From: Paracoccaceae bacterium
GTDB lineage: Bacteria; Pseudomonadota; Alphaproteobacteria; Rhodobacterales; Rhodobacteraceae
Assembly: GCA_029244725.1 (NCBI GenBank)
Contig: JAQWQJ010000089.1
Span: 327,842 to 391,841 of the forward strand
DNA: 64,000 bases
Direction: 5' to 3'
In this document: piece by piece, positions 46,116-55,545 of the stretch
Layout of the letters: every line of letters starts with the position of its first letter
Numbering within the stretch: position 1 is the first letter of the stretch
Program-made: the position numbers and the translations under genes
Notes under the pieces: model-generated
Database searches by the model: none
Seen by the model: the letters and a program-made list of their open reading frames with translations, nothing else
Told to the model about the DNA's origin: nothing

Positions 46116-46901
46116 ATGCGCATACTAATCACCAATGACGACGGCATTAATGCGCCCGGCCTCGAGGTCATGGCCCAAATTGCCAGTGAAGTTGCAGGAC
46201 CAGAAGGTGAAGTTTGGACCGTCGCACCTGCGTTTGAGCAGTCAGGCGTTGGCCATTGCATCAGCTACACCCACCCTATGATGGTGTCGCAAATGGCCGA
46301 TCGTCGCTATGCGGCCGAGGGCAGTCCTGCCGATTGCGTCCTCGTTGCGCTGCATGACGTCATGCGTGATTGCCGCCCAGACTTGGTACTGTCGGGTGTG
46401 AACCGCGGCAACAACTCGGCCGAAAACACGCTTTACTCAGGCACCATCGGCGGCGCAATGGAGGCAGCCTTGCAAGGCGTGCCTGCGATTGCGCTATCGC
46501 AGTATTATGGTCCAGAAAATAAAGACGCAGACGACCCGTTTGAGGCTTCTCGAGTTCACGGTGCTGCAACCGTTCGGGCCATTCTAAACGCTGAGCTATC
46601 TAATTCTGGCGACTACCGCTTGTTTTACAATGTAAACTTCCCCCCCGTTCCAGCCTCAAACGTAAAAGGCACCAAAGCCGTACGCCAAGGTCGCCGTGAA
46701 GGCACGAACTTTGGCGCCGAAGCGCATCTATCGCCTTCGGGTCGCCGATTCCTATGGATCAAAGGCGGAGATCAACGCGCACCTGTGGGGGCCGACACCG
46801 ACGCAGGCGTTAATCTCGATGGATATATCTCGGTGACGCCGATGGTTGCTGACCTAACTGACTATCGCTCGCTCTCAAAGCTTGATGAGGCGCTTGGATG
46901 A
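46116..46901 (+). CDS. surE: 5'-nucleotidase SurE
   Basis: A 261-residue SurE, a divalent-metal phosphatase acting on nucleoside 5'-monophosphates and short polyphosphate. Metal site [15 protein letters not shown] (Asp8, Asp9), then EQSGVGH and [20 protein letters not shown] with the metal Asn. FYNVNFPPV and GYISVTPM complete the pattern. It is followed by pcm with a 4-bp overlap and then nlpD, the widespread stress-survival cluster. Confidence 0.96.
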   Translation: MRILITNDDGINAPGLEVMAQIASEVAGPEGEVWTVAPAFEQSGVGHCISYTHPMMVSQMADRRYAAEGSPADCVLVALHDVMRDCRPDLVLSGVNRGNNSAENTLYSGTIGGAMEAALQGVPAIALSQYYGPENKDADDPFEASRVHGAATVRAILNAELSNSGDYRLFYNVNFPPVPASNVKGTKAVRQGRREGTNFGAEAHLSPSGRRFLWIKGGDQRAPVGADTDAGVNLDGYISVTPMVADLTDYRSLSKLDEALG

Positions 46902-47542
46902 TGAACACCGCCGCCGAAACTCTTATGCAGTTTGTCTACACGCTTCGCACTCAAGGCGTGACAGATCAGCGTGTTTTACAGGCGATGGAGCGCACAGACC
47001 GCGCCCATTTCGTCAAAGGCATATTTTCGGAACGGGCTTACGAAGATGTACCCTTGCCGATCCCGTGCGGTCAAACCATCAGCCAGCCTTCTGTTGTTGG
47101 TCTTATGACGCAAGCGTTGAACGTCCAGCCGCGCGATAAAGTCCTCGAAGTTGGCACTGGGTCGGGCTACCAAGCCGCGATCCTTTCTCAGCTGGCACGT
47201 CGGGTCTACACGGTAGATCGCTATGCCAGCCTTGTGGCCAAAGCCAAGAAGATTTTTGAGACCTTGGATCTGGGAAATATCACCACTTTGGTCGGCGACG
47301 GCAGCCACGGATTGATAGATCAAGCCCCCTTTGATCGCATCCTTGTGACAGCTGCCGCCGAAGATCCACCCGGCCCCCTATTGGCGCAATTGAAAATCGG
47401 CGGTATCATGGTGTTACCTGTCGGCCAATCCAACGCGGTTCAAGATTTGATCCGCGTCACTCGGACGGAAGATGGATACGAGTATGATGAATTAAGAGCT
47501 GTGCGTTTTGTACCCTTAGTTGAGGGTTTAGGACGCGAATAA
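46898..47542 (+). CDS. pcm: Protein-L-isoaspartate O-methyltransferase
   Basis: A 214-residue repair enzyme that methylates L-isoaspartyl residues in damaged proteins using SAM. Family blocks: [59 protein letters not shown] (SAM motif I, about 79-97), and [14 protein letters not shown]. Length is normal. The ATG at 46898 overlaps the surE stop (ATGATG), so the two are translated together. Confidence 0.95.
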   Translation: MMNTAAETLMQFVYTLRTQGVTDQRVLQAMERTDRAHFVKGIFSERAYEDVPLPIPCGQTISQPSVVGLMTQALNVQPRDKVLEVGTGSGYQAAILSQLARRVYTVDRYASLVAKAKKIFETLDLGNITTLVGDGSHGLIDQAPFDRILVTAAAEDPPGPLLAQLKIGGIMVLPVGQSNAVQDLIRVTRTEDGYEYDELRAVRFVPLVEGLGRE

Positions 47543-47601
47543 ACGGCCACTGTGCGGGTAATTTTGCAGGCAAGCAAAAGCCCGGTTTTGAGGATCGAGA
47601 C

Positions 47602-48843
47602 ATGAGTCATCTGGGTAAACGAGTAAACGGCAGACGCTCTGCATTGATTGCTGCAATCTCTGCAGCCACATTGCTAACCGCCTGTGACCGCCAATTCGAT
47701 TTGGATTTTCGCGGCGAAATGGGCGCATTGGATACGTCCCTTGCAGCGGGTATCGCTGCTGCACCACGGCCAGAGCCGGATTCACGTGGTGTTATATCCT
47801 ACCCCAACTTTCAGGTTGTTGTTTCCTTGCGCGGCGACACGGTCGCGGACGTTGCCTCACGTGTTGGCATCGGCGCTGACGCGTTGGCAAACTACAATGG
47901 GCTGAAGTCGTCAGACGTTCTTCGCTCGGGCGAGGTTCTTGCTTTGCCCTCACGGGTCACAGAGCCATCTCCTGCAACCGGTGCATTCGGCACAGGCCCA
48001 ATCCGGCCGATCTCAGAAATTGACATCAGCGAACTGGCAGGCTCTGCCATTGATCGTGGCTCAATCTCGGCGGATACCAATGCTTCGCAATTGGCTCACA
48101 CGTCTGGCATGAATATACTGCCGCAGACCGGTCTTGAACCGATCAAACACCGTGTAGAGCGCGGAGAAACTGCCTTTACCATCGCGCGCCTTTACAACGT
48201 CTCAATCAAAGCGCTGTCAGAGTGGAACAGCCTAGACGCAGACTTTACCATTCGCGAAGGCCAGCATCTTCTTGTGCCCGTCATACCGCGCGCAGGAAGC
48301 AATGACCGAACTGATGTGTTCCAAGACATCGTGACACAGCCTGGAACGGGCAGCACCGTGACACCGGCTCCACCAAGCGCCTCAACAGCGCTGCCGGTGA
48401 ACGAACCCGCTTTGTCCACGCCAATCGCGGTTGTCGCCCCTACAGTGACGCCAGAACCAACACAGCCAACCCCTGCCCCTGCGGCGGATGAAGGCGGTCG
48501 TCTTGGCTATCCCGTCCAAGGCGATATTCTGAAAGCCTATGAAAAGGGCGTGAATGAGGGCGTCGATATCGCAGCCACAGCAGGTGCCGCAGTGAAGGCC
48601 GCGGAAGCTGGCACAGTGGGTGCGATCGTGCAGGACACGAATGGTGGCGATATCATCGTCATCAAACACTCGGGCAATCTGTTGACGGTTTACACACATG
48701 TCACAAAACCAACTGTCGCCAAGGGCGATCGCGTGTCCAGAGGTCAGGTTATAGGCAGCGTACGCGCTGGTAGCCCGTCTTTCGTGCACTTCGAAGTTCG
48801 GTTGGGCTCAGACAGTGTGAACCCGATGGAATACCTTAAATAG
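47602..48843 (+). CDS. nlpD: NlpD-like lipoprotein: LysM repeats plus degenerate M23 domain
   Basis: A 413-residue lipoprotein; lipobox LLTACDRQF (Cys about 29). Two LysM domains bind peptidoglycan (about 70-115 with SLRGDTVADVASRVGI, and about 175-222 with HRVERGETAFTIARLYNV). A Pro/Thr-rich linker precedes the LytM/M23 domain (about 300-410, GRLGYPVQGDI). The first zinc-ligand motif, normally HxGxD, is NEGVD, and the final HxH is HFE, so the domain is unlikely to hydrolyse peptidoglycan. Such proteins activate amidases at division sites. Follows pcm by 59 bp. Confidence 0.9.
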   Translation: MSHLGKRVNGRRSALIAAISAATLLTACDRQFDLDFRGEMGALDTSLAAGIAAAPRPEPDSRGVISYPNFQVVVSLRGDTVADVASRVGIGADALANYNGLKSSDVLRSGEVLALPSRVTEPSPATGAFGTGPIRPISEIDISELAGSAIDRGSISADTNASQLAHTSGMNILPQTGLEPIKHRVERGETAFTIARLYNVSIKALSEWNSLDADFTIREGQHLLVPVIPRAGSNDRTDVFQDIVTQPGTGSTVTPAPPSASTALPVNEPALSTPIAVVAPTVTPEPTQPTPAPAADEGGRLGYPVQGDILKAYEKGVNEGVDIAATAGAAVKAAEAGTVGAIVQDTNGGDIIVIKHSGNLLTVYTHVTKPTVAKGDRVSRGQVIGSVRAGSPSFVHFEVRLGSDSVNPMEYLK

Positions 48844-48856
48844 CGACAGCGCCTGC

Positions 48857-49822
48857 CTAATCGCGTTCTTTCTTTTCGTGCAGAACCCGCCCGATCACGT
48901 TCATCAATAGTTGCGCGGCAAGCGTGGACGTTGATCCGGAGTGGTCATAATCCGGCGCGACCTCGACCAGATCAAACCCAACAATCTGGCCCCGTTTCGC
49001 CAGGCCCGCCAGCAATTCGAGCACTTCGTAGTACTGAAACCCACCATGGCTAGGCGTTCCGGTTCCAGGCGCGATTGAGGGGTCAAACGCATCGATATCG
49101 ACGGTCACGTAATAGCGAACGCCCTCTGGAATGCGCTCAAGCATCGCATCGACACCCATCTTGCGGCACTGTCGGACCGATTGGATATCCGACCCCATAG
49201 CGCGGGCGTCAACATAGCCGTCTTTCGCAGTGGACGAGACATTCCGGATGCCAATCTGGCTTAGCCCCGTCACATAGTCTTTCTCAGCCGCGCGGCGCAT
49301 CGGGTTTCCATGGCCAAACCGCACGCCGTGGCGTTCATCGACGAAATCCAGATGGGCATCGATTTGCACTACATGGATCGGTTCCTGATCGTCAAAGGCA
49401 TTTATGCAGGGAATATTGATCGAATGATCACCGCCGAGCACCACAGGAATGGCCCCCGACGCCAGTATTTTACGCACCCCATATTCTATATTGGCGTGGC
49501 TCATTTCTGTATTTGTGTGGACGATATCTGCGTCACCAATATCGACGATGGTGACCTTGGAGGGGTCAAGATAAGTAACGTCGTCTTCGTGGTCATAGGC
49601 ACCGGCATGTCCAAAGGAAAACAACGTCGACGCCTCTCGTATCGCCCTTGGACCCATGCGAGCACCCGAGCGCCACTGGCACCCGAAATCATACGGCGCA
49701 CCTAGCACGGCAACATCTGCATCAATCGCATCCCAATCTTCGACGTAGGGATACTTTCCAAATGTACAAATGCCGACGAAGGGCAAATTCAACCGGCCGG
49801 ATTCGTAACCGTGTTTAGTCAT
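48857..49822 (-). CDS. speB: Agmatinase-type ureohydrolase
   Basis: 321 residues from the ATG at 49822, preceded by GAGGAG; an upstream start at 49885 is unsupported. Arginase/agmatinase family with a full binuclear Mn site: GGDHSINIP, DAHLDFVDE and DIDAFDPSIAPGTGTP. The sequence GARMGPRAIREAS near the start is typical for agmatinase-like members. It hydrolyses a guanidino compound (agmatine or a guanidino acid) to urea and an amine. Exact substrate not readable. It sits between nlpD and the DUF815 ATPase, on the minus strand. Confidence 0.9.
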   Translation of the reverse strand: MTKHGYESGRLNLPFVGICTFGKYPYVEDWDAIDADVAVLGAPYDFGCQWRSGARMGPRAIREASTLFSFGHAGAYDHEDDVTYLDPSKVTIVDIGDADIVHTNTEMSHANIEYGVRKILASGAIPVVLGGDHSINIPCINAFDDQEPIHVVQIDAHLDFVDERHGVRFGHGNPMRRAAEKDYVTGLSQIGIRNVSSTAKDGYVDARAMGSDIQSVRQCRKMGVDAMLERIPEGVRYYVTVDIDAFDPSIAPGTGTPSHGGFQYYEVLELLAGLAKRGQIVGFDLVEVAPDYDHSGSTSTLAAQLLMNVIGRVLHEKKERD

Positions 49823-49952
49823 GTTCAGCTCCTCAAATACAGACCATAAGATACACTGGCGGCAGACGATTGCAGTTTCAATCAATTCTGTCGAATTTCA
49901 TTTTGGGAAGCAGAGCGCGGGAGTGCCGCGACGAAGTTTCATCCTGATGGGC

Positions 49953-50004
49953 AAAGGGGGCGCTGCCCCCTTTGAAACCCCCGAGGTATTTCGGGCAAGA
50001 TAAA
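49953..50004. repeat. Intergenic hairpin repeat, copy C
   Basis: AAAGGGGGC, GCT, GCCCCCTTT (49953-49973) forms a perfect 9-bp stem, followed by CCCCCGAGGTATTTCGGG and CAAGATAAAG. It is the closest match to copy A at 18950. As in copy A, the AAGATAAAG end lies at the stop codon of a minus-strand gene (here the DUF815 ATPase, stop at 50007), so it is probably its transcription terminator. Confidence 0.75.
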
Positions 50005-50006
50005 GA

Positions 50007-50849
50007 TCAGTCGAGTTTTATGCCGCGACGACCGGCAAGATCAGTGAAGTACTGCCAAGCGACGCGCCCAGATCGTGAGCCGCGTGTGGCTTGCCATTCA
50101 ATCGCCTCCGCCCAAAGAGTGTCTTCGTCAATTTCAACGCCGTAGGCCCCGCAGTAGCCGCGGATCATGTCTAAGTAATCGTCCTGCGAGCAGGCGTGGA
50201 AACCGAGCCAGAGGCCAAAACGGTCTGAAAGAGAGACCTTTTCTTCAACAGCTTCCGACGGATTAATCGCAGATCCACGCTCGTTTTCGATCATATCACG
50301 CGGCATCAAGTGGCGGCGGTTTGAGGTGGCGTAGAAAACAACGTTTTCGGGCCGGCCCTCGATGCCCCCGTCCAGAACCGCCTTGAGTGATTTATAGTGT
50401 TGGTCGTCATGGCTGAAACTAAGATCGTCACAGAATAGAAGGAACCGGTGATCTTGGTCGCGAAGAAGATTGAGTAACCGAGAGACGCTAGGCAGATCTT
50501 CACGTTGCATTTCGATGATCTTCAGGCTGTGACCACGATCAATCACTTCGGCGTGGATGGCCTTTACGAGGCTCGACTTGCCCATCCCGCGCGCGCCCCA
50601 AAGCAGGGCGTTATTTGCGGGCAGACCTTTGGCAAACTGAACGGTGTTTTCCAGCAGAGTATTGCGCGACCGGTCGACACCGATCAACAAATCTAGCGCG
50701 ACTCGGCTGACCTGTTTCACAGGCGACAAGCGGTCAGGTTCGACATGCCATACAAACGCGTCAGCTTCGTCAAAGTCAGGAGACGCCAAAGGCGCCGGAG
50801 CTATTCGCTCTAGCGCCTCGGCGATTCTGTCGAGCGGATCAGTCGTCAT
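50007..50849 (-). CDS. DUF815 family AAA+ ATPase
   Basis: A 280-residue ATP-binding protein. Walker A is GARGMGKSSLVKAI (about 85-98) and Walker B is FLLFCDDLSFSHDD (about 136-149). The block VVFYATSNRRHLMPRD and LSDRFGLWLGFHAC are characteristic of DUF815. The family is AAA+-like with no firmly established role. It overlaps the tatC stop by 11 bp, so it is the distal gene of the tatA, tatB, tatC, ATPase operon, an order common in Rhodobacteraceae. Confidence 0.9.
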   Translation of the reverse strand: MTTDPLDRIAEALERIAPAPLASPDFDEADAFVWHVEPDRLSPVKQVSRVALDLLIGVDRSRNTLLENTVQFAKGLPANNALLWGARGMGKSSLVKAIHAEVIDRGHSLKIIEMQREDLPSVSRLLNLLRDQDHRFLLFCDDLSFSHDDQHYKSLKAVLDGGIEGRPENVVFYATSNRRHLMPRDMIENERGSAINPSEAVEEKVSLSDRFGLWLGFHACSQDDYLDMIRGYCGAYGVEIDEDTLWAEAIEWQATRGSRSGRVAWQYFTDLAGRRGIKLD

Positions 50850-51738
50850 CCTTCTCGAATTCCTTCATCAGAGGGTCTTCTTCGTCTTCATCATCATAGA
50901 AGCCTTCTTCGCGCAATTTGTCTTCGCGCTTTTTCTCGACTGATTTAACCAGCCAGATCGACACTTCGTAGAGGCTGTAGACCACGACAAACAAGATCAC
51001 CTGCGTGACAACATCGGGCGGAGTCACGAGTGCTGCAAGAACCAGAATGCCGATGATTGCGTATTTGCGGACGTCCCTTAGACCAGCCGCACTGACCAAG
51101 CCAGCTTTGCCCATTAGGGTCAGCAAGACAGGCAGTTGGAAGCAAAGACCAAACGCAACGATCATTTTCAACGTGATATCAAGGCTTTCGTTAACCTTAC
51201 CGTTGAAGACGATGTCGATACCGGTGTCCTCGCGTGCTGCAGCTAGATCGCCAGTCGCCATGAGCGCCGAAACAAAGCTTGGTAGGTCCGCGAACCCTAG
51301 AAAGAACGCCATTGCAAGCGGCACGACAACGTAGTGAGCGAATGCAGCGCCCATAAGAAACAAAACCGGCGACGCTATTAGGAACGGCAAAAACGCGCTC
51401 TGTTCGGTCTTATAGAGACCCGGTGCCACGAAGCGCCAAAGTTGGGTTGCGATGACGGGAAAGGCCAACATTAAGCCGCCAACCATCGAAATCCGGACCA
51501 GGGTAAAAAAGTACTCTTGTGGCGCTGTGTACTGCATCACAGGATTGGGGTTGCCCAACGCGCGCATGGTCTTTTCGATAGGCACCAATAGAAAGTCGAG
51601 GATCATTCCGCCGACGGCGAAACACAGTATCATCCCCACTACAAACGCTAGAACCGAGCGGATCAGCCGTGTGCGCAATTCCGTCAGATGTTCGATCAAC
51701 GGCGCGCTGGAATTTTCTATTTGATCCGTCGAGCTCAT
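50839..51738 (-). CDS. tatC: Sec-independent protein translocase TatC
   Basis: A 299-residue polytopic TatC, the receptor for twin-arginine signal peptides. Start [22 protein letters not shown] is the family hallmark. About six membrane helices, with the conserved periplasmic [25 protein letters not shown] region and the acidic C-terminal tail [21 protein letters not shown]. Overlaps tatB by 4 bp. Confidence 0.96.
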   Translation of the reverse strand: MSSTDQIENSSAPLIEHLTELRTRLIRSVLAFVVGMILCFAVGGMILDFLLVPIEKTMRALGNPNPVMQYTAPQEYFFTLVRISMVGGLMLAFPVIATQLWRFVAPGLYKTEQSAFLPFLIASPVLFLMGAAFAHYVVVPLAMAFFLGFADLPSFVSALMATGDLAAAREDTGIDIVFNGKVNESLDITLKMIVAFGLCFQLPVLLTLMGKAGLVSAAGLRDVRKYAIIGILVLAALVTPPDVVTQVILFVVVYSLYEVSIWLVKSVEKKREDKLREEGFYDDEDEEDPLMKEFEKDDD

Positions 51739-52274
51739 GTTGTTTCTCCGGCCTCAGCGGCCTTTTGCTTGGCGACCTCTTCAGCGGTTGGAACTTCTTC
51801 CAGCAAAGCGCCCTCGGACAGCGTTGCCGTGTCCTGTTCCGCCTTTAGCAATTCGCTTTCGGCTTGCGCAGCAGCTTTTTGGGCGGCCTCGGCTTCGCGT
51901 ACTAGACGATCAGCGGAAGCGCGTGCTGTGGATGCCTGAATTTTCTTCGCAGCCTCGGCGCGTTCAGCGGCCAGTTTGCCGGTCTCGCTGTTGGGATCGA
52001 GGTCCAGCTTAGTGAAGCTGGATGTCGCATCCTTAACGCCCTGAAGCGCTGTGTTCACAGGATTGGCTGCCGCATTCAGGGTTTTCTGAATATCGGCCAT
52101 GCCAGAATGGTCAGCCGCATCGTTCATGGCCTTGGAAAACTCCTTAGCCATGCCGCGTGCTTTACCAGCGAATTGTCCGATCTTGCGAAACAACATCGGA
52201 AGTTCTTGGGGGCCGACGACGATAAGCGCAACAATGCCCACGATCATCAACTCGGCCCAGCCCATGCCGAACAT
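51735..52274 (-). CDS. tatB: Sec-independent protein translocase TatB
   Basis: A 179-residue Tat[27 protein letters not shown] provides the single membrane helix and the hinge, followed by an amphipathic helix ([24 protein letters not shown]) and a long Ala/Glu-rich, probably coiled tail. TatB binds the TatC-signal peptide complex. It overlaps tatC by 4 bp and lies 5 bp after tatA. Confidence 0.94.
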   Translation of the reverse strand: MFGMGWAELMIVGIVALIVVGPQELPMLFRKIGQFAGKARGMAKEFSKAMNDAADHSGMADIQKTLNAAANPVNTALQGVKDATSSFTKLDLDPNSETGKLAAERAEAAKKIQASTARASADRLVREAEAAQKAAAQAESELLKAEQDTATLSEGALLEEVPTAEEVAKQKAAEAGETT

Positions 52275-52279
52275 ATGCG

Positions 52280-52495
52280 TTACGCCTTGTCTTTGTCTTC
52301 TTCAGGGGTGACGTCTTTGGCTTCATCAGAAACTGCTTCTTCCAGTTCCTTTTGGCCGTCATTCACGCCTTTTTTGAAAGCTGTGATGCCTTTTCCGACT
52401 TCGCCCATCAATGAGCTTACTTTGCCGCGTCCAAACAGGACCAAAACAACGACAGCGATCAGCAGAAAGCCCATTGGGCCGATATTGTTAAGCAT
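52280..52495 (-). CDS. tatA: Sec-independent protein translocase TatA
   Basis: A 71-residue pore-forming Tat[37 protein letters not shown] gives the membrane helix, the FGRGK hinge and the start of the amphipathic helix. The C-terminal part is acidic and unstructured. First gene of tatA, tatB, tatC, DUF815 ATPase; the promoter must lie in 52496-52650, shared with the divergent WYL regulator. Confidence 0.94.
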   Translation of the reverse strand: MLNNIGPMGFLLIAVVVLVLFGRGKVSSLMGEVGKGITAFKKGVNDGQKELEEAVSDEAKDVTPEEDKDKA

Positions 52496-52652
52496 GATTT
52501 ATCTCCTCATTTCTTGCGCGGTCGGACCGCGCCCCAATTTTTTGCTCTGGGTATTGCCTAACCAATGCACGTCGGGGTGAAAAGATTTGCGCGGGTGTTC
52601 ATCTCTGCATTTATGCGCGTCCTTTGGAGTTTTCTGCGCTTGCCAAATCACT

Positions 52653-52672
52653 ACTGACATGTTTTTGTCAGT
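52653..52672. promoter_or_regulatory. Inverted-repeat operator before the WYL regulator
   Basis: ACTGACA (52653-52659) and TGTCAGT (52666-52672) form a perfect 7-bp inverted repeat around a 6-base spacer. It ends two bases before the ATG at 52675. This is a likely autoregulatory site for the HTH/WYL protein; it is far enough from tatA (158 bp) that control of tatA is not assured. Confidence 0.6.
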
Positions 52673-52674
52673 AT

Positions 52675-53310
52675 ATGGGAAAATCTCTGCGCCTCCAATC
52701 AATCACTGCCCAGCTTCAAGACGGCAAAACCCATAGGGCCGAGGATTTGGCCGTATCGCTTGGTGTGACCACGCGTACGATCTATCGCGATATGGCCCAT
52801 TTGCAGGCCACTGGCGTGCCGGTCAACGGCACCCAAGGTGAAGGTTATCGCGCCACGGCCGTGGTCACACTGCCCCCGATCAGTCTTTCTGGAGACGAGC
52901 TTGAGGTTCTGCGTCTTGGCCTTAGCGTCATCGCTGACGCGGGCGAGATCGGACAACAACAAGCCGCGCTCGGGATGATTGCAAAGCTTGAGACGGCCTT
53001 GGGGGATGACTTGGGCAGCGCTCCCCTTGCGCCAACGCGAGCAGACCCAAATCTACAACGTCACCTGACCCAAATCCGGCAGGCAATTGCAGCCCGTCAA
53101 AAAATGCGCGTTTCCGTCGGCAATCGTAATACGACGATCCGCCCCCTAAGACTCGATTTCTTTGGGCGCATTTGGCGATGCGTTTGTTGGGATGAAATTT
53201 TGAACGATTTTGACGCAATTGCAGTCAACGACATAAAGTTTGTCTCCGTTCTGCCAGGCCTATTCGTAGATGAGGTTGGAAAAACCTTACGAGATTATCT
53301 GATTAGTTAG
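52675..53310 (+). CDS. HTH/WYL-domain transcriptional regulator (YafY-like)
   Basis: 211 residues from the ATG at 52675, just after the inverted repeat; an upstream ATG at 52624 would place the repeat inside the gene. N-terminal HTH_11 winged helix: RLQSITAQLQDGKTHRAEDLAVSLGVTTRTIYRDMAHLQ (first about 42 residues). Central helices and a C-terminal WYL-like beta domain with TTIRPLRLDFFGRIWRCVCWDE and FKVSVLPGLF-like KFVSVLPGLF. Such proteins sense small ligands or DNA ends; the ligand here is unknown. No neighbouring target gene is evident. Its stop overlaps the convergent ATPase gene by 8 bp. Confidence 0.85.
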   Translation: MGKSLRLQSITAQLQDGKTHRAEDLAVSLGVTTRTIYRDMAHLQATGVPVNGTQGEGYRATAVVTLPPISLSGDELEVLRLGLSVIADAGEIGQQQAALGMIAKLETALGDDLGSAPLAPTRADPNLQRHLTQIRQAIAARQKMRVSVGNRNTTIRPLRLDFFGRIWRCVCWDEILNDFDAIAVNDIKFVSVLPGLFVDEVGKTLRDYLIS

Positions 53311-54403
53311 ACGCCGGAAAAACAAAGCAACGATCCCGCCGGATCGTCAGCCAAAGCGGTTGACCAACTTTAGGCATGAACACGTTGGGCACAGTCGCTT
53401 TAAACGTCGACCCATCAAAATCCATACGAAATTCAACCAGGCTTTCAGACCCCATAAACCGTGCCCGCTCAACAATACCGCGCGCAGCGACACCGTCTTG
53501 AATTGTCGGGTTCGGGCCTTTGCCGCCGCGATCAAAGTCGATCTTCATATGATGAGGTCGAATAACGATATCGACTTCTTGCCCATCCGGCACACCGGGC
53601 GCAAGGAACCTACCGAAGGGTGTGCTGGCAAGCGCACCCTGAACCGAGGCGCGGATAACGTTGATATCACTAAAGAACGCAACGGCCTCTTTATCTGCAG
53701 GGGCGCGGTAAATGTTATAGGGCGCGCCCTTTTGAACGATGTGCCCGCCGCGCATCAGCGCAATTTCGTCGGCCATGCGCATCGCCTCTTCTGGTTCATG
53801 TGTGACCAGCAATACGGCGGCGTCTTGTTCCTTCAGGATTTCCAACGTGTCATCACGAATGCCATCACGCAAACGGTTGTCCAACCCCGAGAACGGCTCA
53901 TCCATCAGCATTATCGCCGGCCTGGGTGCCAAAGCCCGCGCCAACGCCACTCGTTGCTGTTCTCCCCCCGAAAGCTCGTAAGGGTAGCTGTCGATGTAAC
54001 GCATCAGATCAACACGCTGAAGCAGCTCGGAAACCCGTGCGCGCTTTTCGTCTTTTGACCCTTTCAAACCAAAGGCCACATTTTCGGCGACGCACAGATG
54101 GGGGAACAACGCAAAGTCTTGAAACATCAAACCAATGTTGCGCTTTTCAGGCGGAACCGTAGTTGTGCCATCGCAGATCATTTCGCCGTCAACGTAGATC
54201 TCACCGCGATCCTGCTTTTCAACGCCTGCAATGATCCGCAGAGTAGTGGATTTCCCGCACCCAGACGGCCCCAGCAAACAGGTCACCTGCCCCGGCATAA
54301 CCGACAGCGATACGTCATCAACCACAGTCCGGCCATCAAAGGCGCGCGCTAGGTTTTTGATCTCAAGTCTCGGAGTATTCTGGCTCACACCGGTGTCTCG
54401 CAT
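53303..54403 (-). CDS. Orphan Fbp/Pot-type ABC transporter ATP-binding protein
   Basis: A 366-residue ATPase with the full set: Walker A GPSGCGKSTT (about 44-53), Q-loop MFQDFALFPH, signature LSGGEQQRVALARAL, Walker B IMLMDEPFSGLD, switch His LLVTHEPEEA. A C-terminal TOBE/OB domain (about 285-366, DIVIRPHHMKI) matches the iron(III)/FbpC type. No permease or binding-protein gene is adjacent, so its membrane partners must lie elsewhere. It converges with the WYL regulator. Confidence 0.88.
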   Translation of the reverse strand: MRDTGVSQNTPRLEIKNLARAFDGRTVVDDVSLSVMPGQVTCLLGPSGCGKSTTLRIIAGVEKQDRGEIYVDGEMICDGTTTVPPEKRNIGLMFQDFALFPHLCVAENVAFGLKGSKDEKRARVSELLQRVDLMRYIDSYPYELSGGEQQRVALARALAPRPAIMLMDEPFSGLDNRLRDGIRDDTLEILKEQDAAVLLVTHEPEEAMRMADEIALMRGGHIVQKGAPYNIYRAPADKEAVAFFSDINVIRASVQGALASTPFGRFLAPGVPDGQEVDIVIRPHHMKIDFDRGGKGPNPTIQDGVAARGIVERARFMGSESLVEFRMDFDGSTFKATVPNVFMPKVGQPLWLTIRRDRCFVFPASN

Positions 54404-54470
54404 TAATCCCGATTATTTCAATCGGTTTTAAGCGCGGATAGCAATCCCATGCAAGTGCAACAAGTGCGAC

Positions 54471-55532
54471 TTAGCAACCGCAGTCGGCTGCCGTGCCTTC
54501 GCTGTCAGCAACAGCCCCCTGAAACGGATCAGGCGACCCACAACCCGGCCATGCGCCATAATGGGTCGTTCCTTCGCCAATCAGCTCAAAATGCGGGGCA
54601 AATCGGGTTTTCGTCAGCATCGCACCGGTATTTCCGCAAACCGGAAAAACTTTGCCGGTTTCAATGACATGCTCTTCGTCCAGAACAAACGCCTTTGGGT
54701 GGTTGGGGATTGTGCCTTTGTAGATCACGGCTTGACCATAGTCTTCGCATCCAGCGTCCAGTTCAGGTAGTTTGAACAAACGGTAGATAGCGCTCGCAAA
54801 TTTGATAGGATTGACCTTGGCCTCTAGCTTTGGTTTTTCAATCGTCAGCGGCCGGTGTTCGGCCATGCGAACATCGGTAAATCCAACCCGCGCCGAGATC
54901 GACAAGAAGTCTTTCCAGTACAAAGCCCCAGAAAGACATTCGCCGTAGAGAACCTCGTCGTCCACCAGCTCAGCTGGCATGCGGCGATCTGCATAAACGT
55001 CCGAGAAATACATCTCACCCCCCGGTTTCAGAAGGTCATATACCCCCCGTAAAACGGCCTCTTTGTCGGTCGCAAGATTTAGAACGCAGTTCGAAACGAT
55101 GATGTCAAAGCTGCCCTTCTCAAGCGGCAAATCATCCAGCTTTTCGATGTAACCTTTATGAAACGCAACATTCGACGCGCCGTATCCAAACGCCTTCGCA
55201 TGATATTCCTGATGCGATCGCGCGACGTCGAGCTGCGCATCCGTCATATCAACCCCAACGACGTGGCCGGTCTCACCAACCAACCCTGAAAGCGCGTAAA
55301 CGTCCCGCCCAGACCCAGACCCGAGGTCGAGAACGCGCGCGCCCTCAAGCGCCTCAGGTGCGATCAAGCCACAGCCATAATATTTGCTGGCCACCTCATC
55401 GTGAATTTTGCCCAGAACCGGCTTTAGCCAATCAGGCATATCCGCAGGCGTACAACAGGCATTAGTCTGCAAGTCGGCGCTGCTTTGCAAGGTTTCGCCA
55501 TAGTATTCCTGAACGCTTTGATGGGTCATCAT
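54471..55532 (-). CDS. Arsenite methyltransferase-like protein (ArsM type)
   Basis: 353 residues from the ATG at 55532; an extension to 55577 overlaps the SDR gene. SAM-dependent methyltransferase: VLDLGSGSGRDVYALSGLVG (motif I, about 70-89), IVSNCVLNLATDKEAVLRGV with a conserved Cys, LKPGGEMYFSDVYADRRMPAEL, and LYGECLSGALYWKDFL with another Cys. An N-terminal Cys pair (TNACCTPADMPDW) and a terminal DCGC are consistent with trivalent arsenic binding. ArsM converts As(III) to methylated arsenicals. No arsR, arsB or arsC is nearby. Assignment to arsenic is by family pattern only. Confidence 0.75.
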   Translation of the reverse strand: MMTHQSVQEYYGETLQSSADLQTNACCTPADMPDWLKPVLGKIHDEVASKYYGCGLIAPEALEGARVLDLGSGSGRDVYALSGLVGETGHVVGVDMTDAQLDVARSHQEYHAKAFGYGASNVAFHKGYIEKLDDLPLEKGSFDIIVSNCVLNLATDKEAVLRGVYDLLKPGGEMYFSDVYADRRMPAELVDDEVLYGECLSGALYWKDFLSISARVGFTDVRMAEHRPLTIEKPKLEAKVNPIKFASAIYRLFKLPELDAGCEDYGQAVIYKGTIPNHPKAFVLDEEHVIETGKVFPVCGNTGAMLTKTRFAPHFELIGEGTTHYGAWPGCGSPDPFQGAVADSEGTAADCGC

Positions 55533-55545
55533 ATGGGCTTTCGAA

